Below, piece after piece: positions 26,286 through 34,439 of a stretch of 64,000 nt of DNA (positions are counted from its first letter, which is position 1; every line of letters starts with the position of its first letter). The stretch is taken from positions 310,001 through 374,000 of the forward strand of contig JAEZTC010000001.1 in assembly GCA_023421675.1 (NCBI GenBank), given 5' to 3'. The notes beneath the pieces were generated by a model. The model saw only the letters and a list, made by a program, of their open reading frames with translations. It was not told the DNA's origin and ran no database searches. Source of the stretch: Bacillota bacterium. Its GTDB lineage: Bacteria; Bacillota; Clostridia; Acetivibrionales; JANLFN01. The translations under genes were made by a program, and so were the position numbers.

Positions 26286-27779
26286 TTAGTCCTGAGCAAG
26301 TTTGGCGAGAAAATACACAAGAACAAAAGAAAGGACAGCTGTGGAAATAACTTTAACTAAAATAAAGGAATTTGGTATTAAGCTGTTCAAAATGCTTATC
26401 AATATAAACGTTAATATACCTGAAAATAGGTATATTAAGGCTTCTGTAAGCGGAAAGCGGAAGTCACAGGCTTTTTTTATTTCCCTGATATTAAGGACCA
26501 GGGTTGCTATTGCAATGAAAAACATAACAAGCCCATAACCATAAATATTCAATTTGGGTATTCCGGTAAATATATAGATTAGGATAAGTGCTAATATTGA
26601 AATAATTAGTGAATTTCTTAAAACAATATTTTGTTTTCCAAGACCATTGAGCATACCAAATGTAGGAGCAGCAACAAAGCTAAGGACTGTTGCCAGAGAT
26701 GCAAAAGCTATCATCCCACCCAGGTCGGTCCTGTTGTAAAACAACATTCCCAGGGCCTTTGGAACTGAAAGGTTAATAATCAATGTACAGGTTCCTACAA
26801 AGCAGGCAATCTTAAACACTTGTTTTATCCTGCTTTCCAATGCCCAGAAGTTATTTTTGCTTGCATTGATGGATAGGTCGGGAACAAGTACAGTAGTTAC
26901 TGAATTTATTATGATTATGGGGAGATAGGTAATGCTGGCTGCCATTCCAAGGAATTTTCCTATTAGTGCAAGAGCCTGCTCATAAGGAATACCTGCGAAT
27001 ACTAATCTCCTTGGGAGAATCAGAGTAGATGCTGTTGAGAGAATTGATGATAAAAAACCGTTAATACAAAGCGGACTGGATATTATAAGGATATTAAACA
27101 ACAGCTGAACTCTGCCCTGTGGTTTGTACGTTAAACCAACAGCATTGCTTTTTTTCCGTCTGTAAAATGCGTAAAGCAGTACGAAGCTGATAAACTCTCC
27201 AATCATCAATGAAAAATAAGCGGCAGAAACAGTGTTTTTAATACTTTTAGCAGTTAATACAGCAAGAACGGTCAAAAGTACTGTAACTCTTAAAATTTTT
27301 TCAACTATGTCAATATACGCAGCTGTTTTAAATTTGTCAAATCCATAGAAATATCCTTTTAATATAGCTGAAAGTGAGACAAATATTATTGCGGGACAAA
27401 TAATCCTTAAAGCCGGTATACTTCTGGGGTCATCTATAAGTCTGCTTCCTATAATGTTAGAAAAAAGAAGAACCAGCAATGCAATTGACAAGCTCCAGAG
27501 AAATATAAAAAAAGAAATGGTTGATACTGATCTGTGCAGATTACGTGAATCCTTTTTACTTCTGTATACAGCTGTGACCTTTGATACAGCCGTAATCAAA
27601 CCATCACAGGAGAGGCAGAGCACCAGACTGTAAACTGGCATAATAAGTCCATAAAGCCCTAAACCTTGCGGTCCAAGTTCTCTGGACAGAATTATTGAAA
27701 ATATAAAACCGATTATTCCAGTAAAAAGATTCGCTGAAGTAAGTATGAGTGAATCCTTATAAAACTTGTCTATATGCAT
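26286..27779 (-). CDS. SpoVB/MurJ-type polysaccharide flippase
   Basis: A 497-residue membrane protein with about 14 helices and the MOP-superfamily N-terminus (SANLFTGIIGFIFSIILSRELGPQGLGLYGLIMPVYSL). It resembles the oligosaccharide flippase/stage V sporulation protein B branch, which moves lipid-linked saccharides across the membrane for cell wall, spore cortex or capsule. The ATG has a weak TAGGATAT site. It is divergent from the GFPGPGG-repeat gene, which has a sporulation-type promoter; that fits a spore-envelope role but does not prove it. Confidence 0.85.
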   Translation of the reverse strand: MHIDKFYKDSLILTSANLFTGIIGFIFSIILSRELGPQGLGLYGLIMPVYSLVLCLSCDGLITAVSKVTAVYRSKKDSRNLHRSVSTISFFIFLWSLSIALLVLLFSNIIGSRLIDDPRSIPALRIICPAIIFVSLSAILKGYFYGFDKFKTAAYIDIVEKILRVTVLLTVLAVLTAKSIKNTVSAAYFSLMIGEFISFVLLYAFYRRKKSNAVGLTYKPQGRVQLLFNILIISSPLCINGFLSSILSTASTLILPRRLVFAGIPYEQALALIGKFLGMAASITYLPIIIINSVTTVLVPDLSINASKNNFWALESRIKQVFKIACFVGTCTLIINLSVPKALGMLFYNRTDLGGMIAFASLATVLSFVAAPTFGMLNGLGKQNIVLRNSLIISILALILIYIFTGIPKLNIYGYGLVMFFIAIATLVLNIREIKKACDFRFPLTEALIYLFSGILTFILISILNSLIPNSFILVKVISTAVLSFVLVYFLAKLAQD

Positions 27780-27918
27780 TCATGTTATATCCTAATAAAT
27801 TTAATTGAACTACTTGTATTAAAAGTTATTCGGAGAGTGGGGATATTATGCCTTTATATAGGTTGATAATAAATTATTCAATAAAACCCGTAATATGCAA
27901 ACGTTAGGTGATTATGTA

Positions 27919-27946
27919 ACCTTTAATCGCGATTCTACATACATTA
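27919..27946 (+). promoter_or_regulatory. Sigma-K-like sporulation promoter
   Basis: AC (27919-27920), 17-bp spacer, CATACATTA (27938-27946), which fits the Bacillus/clostridial sigma-K consensus AC-N16/17-CATAnnnTA. It also fits a sigma-E -10 (CATACAnT). It lies 30 bp before the start codon of the repeat protein. Confidence 0.55.
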
Positions 27947-27975
27947 TAAAAGGACATTTAAGGAAGTGAAAATCT

Positions 27976-28560
27976 ATGCTATATGATTATAGGGCAAGGG
28001 AGCAGCGGCCGGATCAGGGAATTGTACCACCGGATACGCAAAGGACAGGGCCCCAAAACCAGATAACAGACTATCCAGACCAGGTTCAGAGCTTTACGAG
28101 TCAGATGCAGGGTGATCGACCAGATTCTCCGGGTTTCCCAGGACCGGGTGGAGGCTTCCCAGGACCGGGTGGAGGCTTCCCAGGACCAGGCGGGAGCTTC
28201 CCAGGGCCAGGTGGAGGCTTCCCAGGACCAGGCGGGGGATTCCCAGGACCAGGCGGAGGTTTCCCAGGTCCGGGTCCGGGTTTTCCTCCACCGTTTCAAC
28301 CAGGTGGACCTGCAGGAATGGGACCTCCGCTCGGTGCACCACCGTCTTTTATTCCTCAAGCTCAACCCTTGGTAAGTCCGGGGTCAATAAGACTCTGCAC
28401 TTTCAGGTATATCTACATGTGGCTTGACAACAGACAGCAGTTCTGGGCATGGCTGGTATTTGTCGGTCCTCGCACAGCGATTGGCTGGAGATGGATAGGG
28501 TTCAGATGGGTCTATTTTGCTGTTGATATCAGAAGGATTGCAACTTTTATTTGCTTCTAA
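27976..28560 (+). CDS. Gly/Pro-rich repeat protein, probable spore surface protein
   Basis: A 194-residue protein. Residues about 1-52 are polar and Gln-rich; residues 53-101 are seven copies of a 7-residue unit of type GFPGPGG, coded by a 21-bp tandem repeat; residues about 102-135 are Pro-rich. The last 60 residues form a compact aromatic domain (RLCTFRYIYMWLDN, FWAWLVFVGPRTAIGWRW, DIRRIATFICF) with a Cys close to each end. I recall similar C-terminal domains in clostridial repeat proteins of unknown role, sometimes mislabelled as transporters. The repeat is not a strict collagen Gly-X-Y repeat. A sigma-K-like promoter and an AAGGAAGTGA ribosome binding site support a late-sporulation coat or exosporium protein. 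No signal peptide. Confidence 0.75.
   Translation: MLYDYRAREQRPDQGIVPPDTQRTGPQNQITDYPDQVQSFTSQMQGDRPDSPGFPGPGGGFPGPGGGFPGPGGSFPGPGGGFPGPGGGFPGPGGGFPGPGPGFPPPFQPGGPAGMGPPLGAPPSFIPQAQPLVSPGSIRLCTFRYIYMWLDNRQQFWAWLVFVGPRTAIGWRWIGFRWVYFAVDIRRIATFICF
28132..28278 (+). repeat. Seven tandem 21-bp repeats inside the coding region
   Basis: Units start every 21 bp from 28132. The middle units differ only at third positions and one Gly/Ser codon; the last one ends CCG instead of GGA. A tract like this should vary in copy number between strains. Confidence 0.9.
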
Positions 28561-28578
28561 TTCCTCTCTCATTTATAA

Positions 28579-28609
28579 GTAGTAGCCCACCCTTAGGGTG
28601 GGCACTACT
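28579..28609 (+). terminator. Strong hairpin after the repeat gene
   Basis: CCCACCC-TTA-GGGTGGG core within AGTAG/CTACT outer arms. No T-run follows, so its terminator role is uncertain. Confidence 0.5.
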
Positions 28610-28629
28610 GTAAAGAAACTAATGCACAT

Positions 28630-28664
28630 AAAAAGGACGGTTACATAAGTAGCCGCCCTTCCTT
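28630..28664 (-). terminator. Rho-independent terminator of the UPF0210 operon
   Basis: On the minus strand AAGGGCGGCTAC / GTAACCGTCCTT with a TTAT loop and TTTTT after it. Confidence 0.75.
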
Positions 28665-28675
28665 GATATTTAAAA

Positions 28676-30037
28676 TCAGTTCCTCGCTGCGTGTATTGGA
28701 GCGGGTATACGGCCGCCTCTGTTAATGAATTTATCACTGTTGAATTTGTTTACCGCCATAACCGGGCCTGAACCAAGAAGCCCTCCAAATTCAACTGTAT
28801 CTCCCACCTTTTTGCCTGGAGCGGGAATAATTCTGACAGCAGTTGTTTTATTATTTATAACTCCTATTGCAACCTCATCAGCTATTATTGCAGAAATAGT
28901 TTCTGCGGTTGTATCACCTGGAACTACAATCATGTCTAAACCTACCGAACATATACAGGTCATGGCCTCAAGCTTTTCAATACTTAAAGCACCTGCTTTT
29001 ACCGCACTTATCATTCCTGCATCTTCACTTACAGGAATAAATGCTCCGCTTAAGCCGCCAACATATGAAGTGGCCATTGTTCCGCCCTTCTTTACAGCAT
29101 CGTTCAAAAGAGCAAGAGCTGCTGTAGTACCATGGGTTCCGCATTTTTCAAGTCCCATTTCCTCAAGTATATAGGCTACACTATCTCCAATTGCAGGTGT
29201 CGGGGCGAGTGATAAATCTACTATGCCAAAAGGTACATTAAGCCTTTTGGATGCTTCCATTGCAACCAGTTGGCCCATTCTGGTGATTTTAAAGGCAATA
29301 TTTTTAATAGTTTCCGCTATTGCACCGAAATCTGCCTCTTCTCCGAGCCTCTCCAGAGCAACCTTTACAACTCCGGGGCCGCTTACACCAACATTTATTA
29401 CACATTCCGGTTCACCGACTCCATGGAACGCACCAGCCATGAAGGGGTTATCCTCTGGGGCATTTGAAAATACAACCAGCTTTGCACATGCAAGCCCTCC
29501 GCCTTCAGCAGTAAGGTTTGCAGCTTCCTTTATTACCTGACCCATTTGTTTTACAGCATCCATGTTGATCCCGGCTCTTGTAGTTGCTACATTGACTGAC
29601 GAACACACCTTTTTTGTTGTGGAAAGCGCTTCGGGTATAGACTGGATAAGCTTTTGATCTCCTGATGTATAGCCCTTGTGAACAAGAGCAGAGTATCCCC
29701 CTATAAAATTAACTCCGGCTGTATCAGCAGCTTTGTCCAGGGTTTGTGCAAACCTGACAAAGTTGTTGTCTTCACAGCTTTCAGCTACCATTGATATGGG
29801 TGTTACAGAAATTCTTTTGTTAATTATAGGAATACCATATTCATGCTCAATATCTTCGCCTACCTTAACAAGGTTTTCAGAAAGCCTGGTTATTTTATCG
29901 TATATTTTCTGGCATGCAATTTTGGAATCAGGATGACAGCAGTCCCTCAAGGATATTCCCATTGTAATGGTCCTTATATCAAGGTTTTCATCCTTTATCA
30001 TCCTTATTGTTTCAACTATTTCAAAAGGGTTTATCAT
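28676..30037 (-). CDS. UPF0210 (DUF711) family protein
   Basis: A 453-residue soluble protein of the UPF0210/DUF711 family, distantly related to glycyl-radical (PFL-like) fold proteins but without the radical Gly motif. Family features visible are ITMGISLRDC near the N-terminus, NFIGGYSALVHKG, GGGLACAKLVVFSNAPEDNPFMAGAFHGVGEPE and GTMATSYVGGLSGAFIPVSEDAGMI. It is almost always encoded right after the ACT-domain gene, as here (17-bp gap), so the two products probably act together. The biochemical role is not established. Confidence 0.92.
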   Translation of the reverse strand: MINPFEIVETIRMIKDENLDIRTITMGISLRDCCHPDSKIACQKIYDKITRLSENLVKVGEDIEHEYGIPIINKRISVTPISMVAESCEDNNFVRFAQTLDKAADTAGVNFIGGYSALVHKGYTSGDQKLIQSIPEALSTTKKVCSSVNVATTRAGINMDAVKQMGQVIKEAANLTAEGGGLACAKLVVFSNAPEDNPFMAGAFHGVGEPECVINVGVSGPGVVKVALERLGEEADFGAIAETIKNIAFKITRMGQLVAMEASKRLNVPFGIVDLSLAPTPAIGDSVAYILEEMGLEKCGTHGTTAALALLNDAVKKGGTMATSYVGGLSGAFIPVSEDAGMISAVKAGALSIEKLEAMTCICSVGLDMIVVPGDTTAETISAIIADEVAIGVINNKTTAVRIIPAPGKKVGDTVEFGGLLGSGPVMAVNKFNSDKFINRGGRIPAPIHAARN

Positions 30038-30054
30038 ATGCTCACTCCCACTTT

Positions 30055-30324
30055 CTATATTCTATGCATTGAATTGAATATGTCCTCGCGCTGAATACTT
30101 ATAGTAACTCCAAGTTCTTCACCTTTTTTATCAAGAAGTTTGGCAAGTTCTGTGAAACTTACTGTCATTGAAGAGGTATCAACAAGCATAATCATTGTAA
30201 ATATCTCCTGCATTGTTGTCTGGGATATGTCTAAAATATTTATATTGCTTTTTGCAAGTAAATCACTCACTCCGGCAATTATTCCTATTTTATCTGAACC
30301 TAGAACTGTTAAAATTGCTCTCAT
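30055..30324 (-). CDS. ACT domain protein (UPF0237)
   Basis: An 89-residue single ACT domain (RAILTVLGSDKIGIIAGVSDLLAKSNINILDIS), the ligand-binding module used for amino-acid sensing. AGGAGGAAC precedes the ATG. It lies first in a two-gene operon with the UPF0210 gene. It probably regulates its partner by binding an amino acid; which one is unknown. Confidence 0.93.
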   Translation of the reverse strand: MRAILTVLGSDKIGIIAGVSDLLAKSNINILDISQTTMQEIFTMIMLVDTSSMTVSFTELAKLLDKKGEELGVTISIQREDIFNSMHRI

Positions 30325-30491
30325 ATGCGTTCCTCCTGTAGGTATGGTTTTCTTTCAATATTTTTTTCACAATCTTTTTGGTATAAGCATATTATACAGG
30401 TTTGCGCAATAAGCGACAAGCAGTACAGACATTAAATTTAACGGTTTAATATGGTTATATCATGTATAAAGTAATTTAAAAAAACAAAAAG

Positions 30492-30503
30492 AAGTGATAT
30501 AAT
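30492..30503 (+). promoter_or_regulatory. Probable promoter of asnS with extended -10
   Basis: AGTGATATAAT contains TGA plus TATAAT (30498-30503). The -35 region is poor. The 60-bp leader shows no T-box. Confidence 0.5.
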
Positions 30504-30565
30504 TTGTTTGCTTCGGGATATTCACCCACAAAAAGGGAAAAATAATTACGAGGGAGAATAGACTA

Positions 30566-31957
30566 ATGAATATTTTAATAAAACAAATTTTCAGGGAAAC
30601 AGATAATTTTATCGGTAAAGAAATTACTGTGTCCGGATGGATAAGGACAATAAGAGATTCCAAAACCTTTGGTTTTATAGAGCTTAACGATGGATCTTTC
30701 TTCAAAAATATACAGGTTGTTTTCGAAGAAGGTGCAATTGATAATTTTAAAGAGATTTCCAAGCTGCCTGTCAGCTCATCCATAATTGTTGAAGGCGAGC
30801 TTGTGGCAACACCGAATGCCAAGCAGCCCTTCGAGATAAAAGCCCATAAAATAACAGTGGAAGGCTTTTGCTCGGCGGATTACCCTCTCCAGAAGAAAAG
30901 GCATTCATTTGAATTCCTTAGAGAAATTGCTCATTTGAGACCCAGAACAAACACTTTTTCAGCAGTATTCAGGGTTAGATCCGTATTAGCTTTTGCTATC
31001 CACAAATTCTTTCAGGAAAGAAACTTTGTATATGTTCATACTCCAATAATCACAGGAAGCGACTGTGAAGGTGCGGGAAGGATGTTCAGGGTTACTACTC
31101 TTGATGCAATAAACCCTGAAAGGGATGAAAAGGGAGAAATTGATTATACAAAGGACTTCTTCTGCAGAGCTACAAACCTTACTGTCAGCGGGCAGCTTTC
31201 TGTTGAAACTTATGCAATGGCTTTCAGAAATGTTTACACATTTGGTCCTACCTTCAGAGCTGAGAACTCTAATACAGCAAGACATGCAGCCGAATTCTGG
31301 ATGGTAGAGCCTGAAATAGCTTTTGCAGATTTATCTGACGATATGCAATTGGCTGAAGATATGCTTAAGTATGTAATTAATTATGTTATGGAAAATGCTC
31401 CGGAAGAAATGGAGTTTTTCAATAGCTTTATTGATAAAGGCCTTGTTGAAAGGCTCACCGGCATAGTTAACTCTGACTTTGGTCATGTTACCTATACAGA
31501 AGCCATAGAAATACTACAGAAGGTTAAGGACAGGTTTGAATATCCCGTTGAATGGGGATGTGACCTGCAGACAGAGCATGAGAGATACATTACAGAAGAA
31601 GTTTTTAAAAAGCCTGTTTTTGTTACTGATTATCCAAAGGAAATCAAAGCCTTTTATATGAAAATGAATGAAGATAACAAAACCGTAGCTGCAATGGACC
31701 TTCTTGTTCCAGGCATAGGTGAAATCATCGGAGGAAGTCAGAGAGAAGAAAGGCTTGACATGCTTGAAAAAAGGATGGAAGAGCTAGGTCTTAATAAGGA
31801 AGACTACTGGTGGTACCTTGATATGCGTAAATATGGTGGAACAAGGCATGCAGGCTTTGGTTTGGGGTTTGAAAGGGCAATCATGTATCTTACCGGAATG
31901 ACGAATATACGGGATGTAATATCCTTCCCAAGAACAGTTAAATCTGCAGAATTTTAA
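30566..31957 (+). CDS. asnS: Asparaginyl-tRNA synthetase
   Basis: A 463-residue class IIb aminoacyl-tRNA synthetase; it attaches Asn to tRNA(Asn). An OB-fold anticodon-binding domain occupies residues 1-110 (ITVSGWIRTIRDSKTFGFIELNDGS). Motif 2 lies in FGPTFRAENSNTARHAAEFWMVEPE, and motif 3 in AGFGLGFERAIMYLTG near the C-terminus. The HAAEFWMVEPE segment is typical of AsnRS. The length matches bacterial AsnS. GAGGGAG precedes ATG. It is a single-gene unit, closed by a terminator. Confidence 0.97.
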   Translation: MNILIKQIFRETDNFIGKEITVSGWIRTIRDSKTFGFIELNDGSFFKNIQVVFEEGAIDNFKEISKLPVSSSIIVEGELVATPNAKQPFEIKAHKITVEGFCSADYPLQKKRHSFEFLREIAHLRPRTNTFSAVFRVRSVLAFAIHKFFQERNFVYVHTPIITGSDCEGAGRMFRVTTLDAINPERDEKGEIDYTKDFFCRATNLTVSGQLSVETYAMAFRNVYTFGPTFRAENSNTARHAAEFWMVEPEIAFADLSDDMQLAEDMLKYVINYVMENAPEEMEFFNSFIDKGLVERLTGIVNSDFGHVTYTEAIEILQKVKDRFEYPVEWGCDLQTEHERYITEEVFKKPVFVTDYPKEIKAFYMKMNEDNKTVAAMDLLVPGIGEIIGGSQREERLDMLEKRMEELGLNKEDYWWYLDMRKYGGTRHAGFGLGFERAIMYLTGMTNIRDVISFPRTVKSAEF

Positions 31958-31973
31958 AATAAGAGAAGCTTAT

Positions 31974-32003
31974 GAGCTGGTACATAGAGTATCAGCTCTT
32001 TTT
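31974..32003 (+). terminator. Rho-independent terminator of asnS
   Basis: GAGCTGGTAC / GTATCAGCTC (one G-T pair), 5-nt loop, T5. Confidence 0.88.
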
Positions 32004-32015
32004 GTATATTATATG

Positions 32016-32064
32016 TGTCAAAATGTAATATATATTTGACATATGGTCAGATATATATTACTAT
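32016..32064 (+). promoter_or_regulatory. Promoter and nested inverted repeats, probable XRE operator
   Basis: TGTCAAA (32016-32022) / TTTGACA (32035-32041) and the 11-bp perfect inverted repeat GTAATATATAT (32025-32035) / ATATATATTAC (32051-32061) overlap a -35 TTGACA (32036-32041) and a -10 TACTAT (32059-32064, 17-bp spacer). Confidence 0.55.
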
Positions 32065-32081
32065 GTAATTGAGGTGGTAAC

Positions 32082-32285
32082 ATGTCAAAGAATCTAAAGC
32101 TAAAATCACTAAGAGCTTCTAAAGATATATCACAAAAGCAGCTTGCAGATATGGTAGGTGTGACGCGCCAAACCATCAATGCAATTGAAAATGGTGATTA
32201 TAACCCGTCTATAAAACTTTGTATTGCCATATGTAGGGTTTTGGGCAGTACTCTTGATAAAATTTTCTGGGAGGATGATAATTAA
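32082..32285 (+). CDS. Small XRE-family transcriptional regulator
   Basis: A 67-residue HTH protein of the YozG/YgzD-like class: LKSLRASKDISQKQLADMVGVTRQTINAIENGDYNPSIKLCIAICRVLGSTLDKIFW covers nearly the whole protein. The GAGGTGG ribosome binding site is good. Its stop overlaps the ATG of the next gene by one base, so the two are coupled. In similar pairs the regulator controls its own operon and the membrane partner; the repeats in its promoter (32016-32061) fit that. Confidence 0.93.
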   Translation: MSKNLKLKSLRASKDISQKQLADMVGVTRQTINAIENGDYNPSIKLCIAICRVLGSTLDKIFWEDDN

Positions 32286-32725
32286 TGAATAAAAATGAAT
32301 TAGATGAAATGCAGGTACAGGTTAGAAATAAAATTGGCAATCAGACATTGTCAATTTTGTTTTATCTTCTTTTAATTGATATGGGTCTTTATGGTTTTGG
32401 GGTAAAATGGCTCAAGTACCCTTTAAATGTTTTTATAATAATGATGGCGTGCATGACATATTACCTGATTCGAATTATTGGTAAAAATGCATTTGTAGGT
32501 CCTCGTATAAAGTCTAAAACAATATCCCTAAAAGTTATATGTGTAATGGCAGTATCAGTTGTTATTTCATTAGTAACTGTATTACTTCTAAACAAAAAAA
32601 CTACATTGAAAAATAGCTCCGGCAATAGTGACAACGGAGCATTGATTCTTTTTATAGTTTCAATTGTAGCACTAATTATTATTGGCGTAATTTCTTTGGT
32701 TAAAAAAAAGCAAAATAAGGATTAG
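32285..32725 (+). CDS. Membrane protein paired with XRE regulator (DUF6773-like)
   Basis: A 146-residue integral membrane protein with four predicted helices (about 22-38, 44-62, 81-101, 116-137) and charged ends. It resembles DUF6773-type partners of small XRE regulators in Firmicutes, from the start NKNELDEMQVQVRNKIGNQTLSILFYLLL. It overlaps the regulator gene by one base. Role unknown; a membrane stress or antimicrobial response is a guess. Confidence 0.8.
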   Translation: MNKNELDEMQVQVRNKIGNQTLSILFYLLLIDMGLYGFGVKWLKYPLNVFIIMMACMTYYLIRIIGKNAFVGPRIKSKTISLKVICVMAVSVVISLVTVLLLNKKTTLKNSSGNSDNGALILFIVSIVALIIIGVISLVKKKQNKD

Positions 32726-32755
32726 TAGAAAGCATTACCATTAATTATAATTTAC

Positions 32756-32806
32756 AGGCATCTAATAACAGAAAATAAAAACTGAATTTTCTTATTAGAT
32801 GTCTTT
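32756..32806 (+). terminator. Long hairpin terminator
   Basis: CATCTAATAA with TTATTAGATG plus inner GAAAAT/ATTTTC, then TTTT. Confidence 0.7.
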
Positions 32807-32943
32807 TAATTTATTATGGTAAAGTTGTTTTATCCAGCCTCTCCCGGTTTTATTTGTTAAGCATATAAAAATTTACGGTGTACAACATAAAACTGTAAAC
32901 TATATATTTTTCATTTATTTTATATAATCGGGAGAAGATAACT

Positions 32944-34350
32944 ATGTCAAATATTTTTAGCACTAAGTCCATAGATCTGATACTGAAAGAAGCCAGCGGG
33001 GAAGAAAAAGGGAAGTCACTGAATAAGGTTCTGGGTGCCTTTGAATTGATGATGCTGGGAATAGGTGCTGTAATAGGTACCGGAATATTTGTTCTTACCG
33101 GAATTGCGGCTGGAAATTATTCGGGACCTGCACTTATGCTTTCTTTTGTTATTGCGGGACTTGCTTGTGCATGTGCAGCTTTATGCTATGCGGAATTTGC
33201 GGCAATGGTTCCAGTTGCTGGTAGTGCTTATACTTATGGCTATGCTTCCTTAGGTGAAATATGGGCATGGATTATTGGCTGGGATCTGATTCTTGAATAC
33301 ACTGTAGCTGTTGCAGCAGTTTCAATAGGCTGGTCTGGGTATATAACAAGCCTTCTTTCATCTATAGGAATCAATATTCCTTCATTTCTTGCCAACCCTC
33401 CGGGTATTAACGGAGGAATTATAAATCTTCCTGCAATTTTTATTGTACTCTTGATTACTTATGTTTTATTTAGGGGAGTAAGGGAGAGTTCAACGTTTAA
33501 TAACATAATAGTTGCTATTAAAGTAATAGTAGTTCTCATTTTTATAATACTGGGAGCACTAAATATGAATTTTAAGAATTGGCATCCATTTTTACCATAT
33601 GGCTGGAATGGTGTTTTTAAAGGTGCATCAATGATTTTCTTTGCTTATATAGGGTTTGACGCTGTTTCAACTGCCGCAGAAGAAGTTAGGAATCCTCAGC
33701 GGGATATGCCCAGGGGTATTATCGGGTCGCTGGCAGTTTGTACTGTTCTCTATATAGTAGTTTCAGGAGTGCTTACAGGCCTGGTACCTTTTACCCAATT
33801 AAAGGACACATCCGCACCTGTTGCATATGCGTTGTCACATATAGGCATAAGCTGGGGATCAGCTCTTGTATCAGTTGGAGCAGTTTGCGGAATAACTTCT
33901 GTAATACTCGTAATGATGTATGCACAAACACGTATACTTTTTGCCATGTCAAGAGATGGTCTCGTTCCCAAAGTATTCAGCAATATACATGTAAAGTATG
34001 GAACACCGGCGAAAAGTACACTTCTTACGTCAGCAGTAATCATTATAATGTCAGGTTTTTTGCAGATTGGGGAAGTTGCCGAGCTTACAAACATAGGTAC
34101 TCTTGCAGCTTTTATAATTGTTTCTGCTGCTGTAATCATTTTAAGAAAAAGACGCCCTGATATAAAAAGGACATTTAAATGTCCCTGGGTACCATTCATA
34201 CCTGCAGTAGCAATTATAATATGCGGGTATCTTATAATTGTTCTTCCTACTGTAACACACATCAGGTTTGTAGTGTGGCTTGCTATTGGATTCATAGTTT
34301 ATTTTTTATATAGTAAAAATCATAGTATAGTAAGGGTTAGCGGAAAATAA
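32944..34350 (+). CDS. APC-superfamily amino acid permease
   Basis: A 468-residue membrane transporter with 12 helices. The N-terminal cytoplasmic segment KVLGAFELMMLGIGAVIGTGIFVLTGIAAGNYSGPA holds the unwound helix-1 motif (GAVIGTGIF) of APC amino acid transporters. Helix 6 has FFAYIGFDAVSTAAEEVRNPQRDMPRGI, typical of the cationic amino acid (CAT/YfnA) subfamily. Predicted to import amino acids by proton symport; substrate not determined. The leader (32870-32900) has an imperfect inverted repeat TTTACGGT / ACTGTAAA. Confidence 0.92.
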   Translation: MSNIFSTKSIDLILKEASGEEKGKSLNKVLGAFELMMLGIGAVIGTGIFVLTGIAAGNYSGPALMLSFVIAGLACACAALCYAEFAAMVPVAGSAYTYGYASLGEIWAWIIGWDLILEYTVAVAAVSIGWSGYITSLLSSIGINIPSFLANPPGINGGIINLPAIFIVLLITYVLFRGVRESSTFNNIIVAIKVIVVLIFIILGALNMNFKNWHPFLPYGWNGVFKGASMIFFAYIGFDAVSTAAEEVRNPQRDMPRGIIGSLAVCTVLYIVVSGVLTGLVPFTQLKDTSAPVAYALSHIGISWGSALVSVGAVCGITSVILVMMYAQTRILFAMSRDGLVPKVFSNIHVKYGTPAKSTLLTSAVIIIMSGFLQIGEVAELTNIGTLAAFIIVSAAVIILRKRRPDIKRTFKCPWVPFIPAVAIIICGYLIIVLPTVTHIRFVVWLAIGFIVYFLYSKNHSIVRVSGK

Positions 34351-34439
34351 TCATAAAGGTTTACAATTTTAACCGGTTCTTATATAATAATATATAAAGA
34401 TTGTTAAAAAAATATCATTATATGAGAATAGGTGAATTA

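Noticed and set aside
28132..28278. Possible CRISPR or satellite array
   Set aside because: The units are directly adjacent with no spacers and are in frame in a protein gene.
27979..28375. Long open frames on both strands over the 21-bp repeats
   Set aside because: The repeat length is a multiple of three, so every frame stays open. Only the frame with a ribosome binding site and sensible ends (27976-28560) is kept.
30325..30565. T-box riboswitch before asnS
   Set aside because: No T-box sequence (AGGGTGGNACCGCG-like) and no fitting antiterminator; only a short leader.
33738..34295. Frames of 140 and 181 residues over the permease gene
   Set aside because: Shadows of the permease; no ribosome binding site, and the permease motifs fix the real frame.
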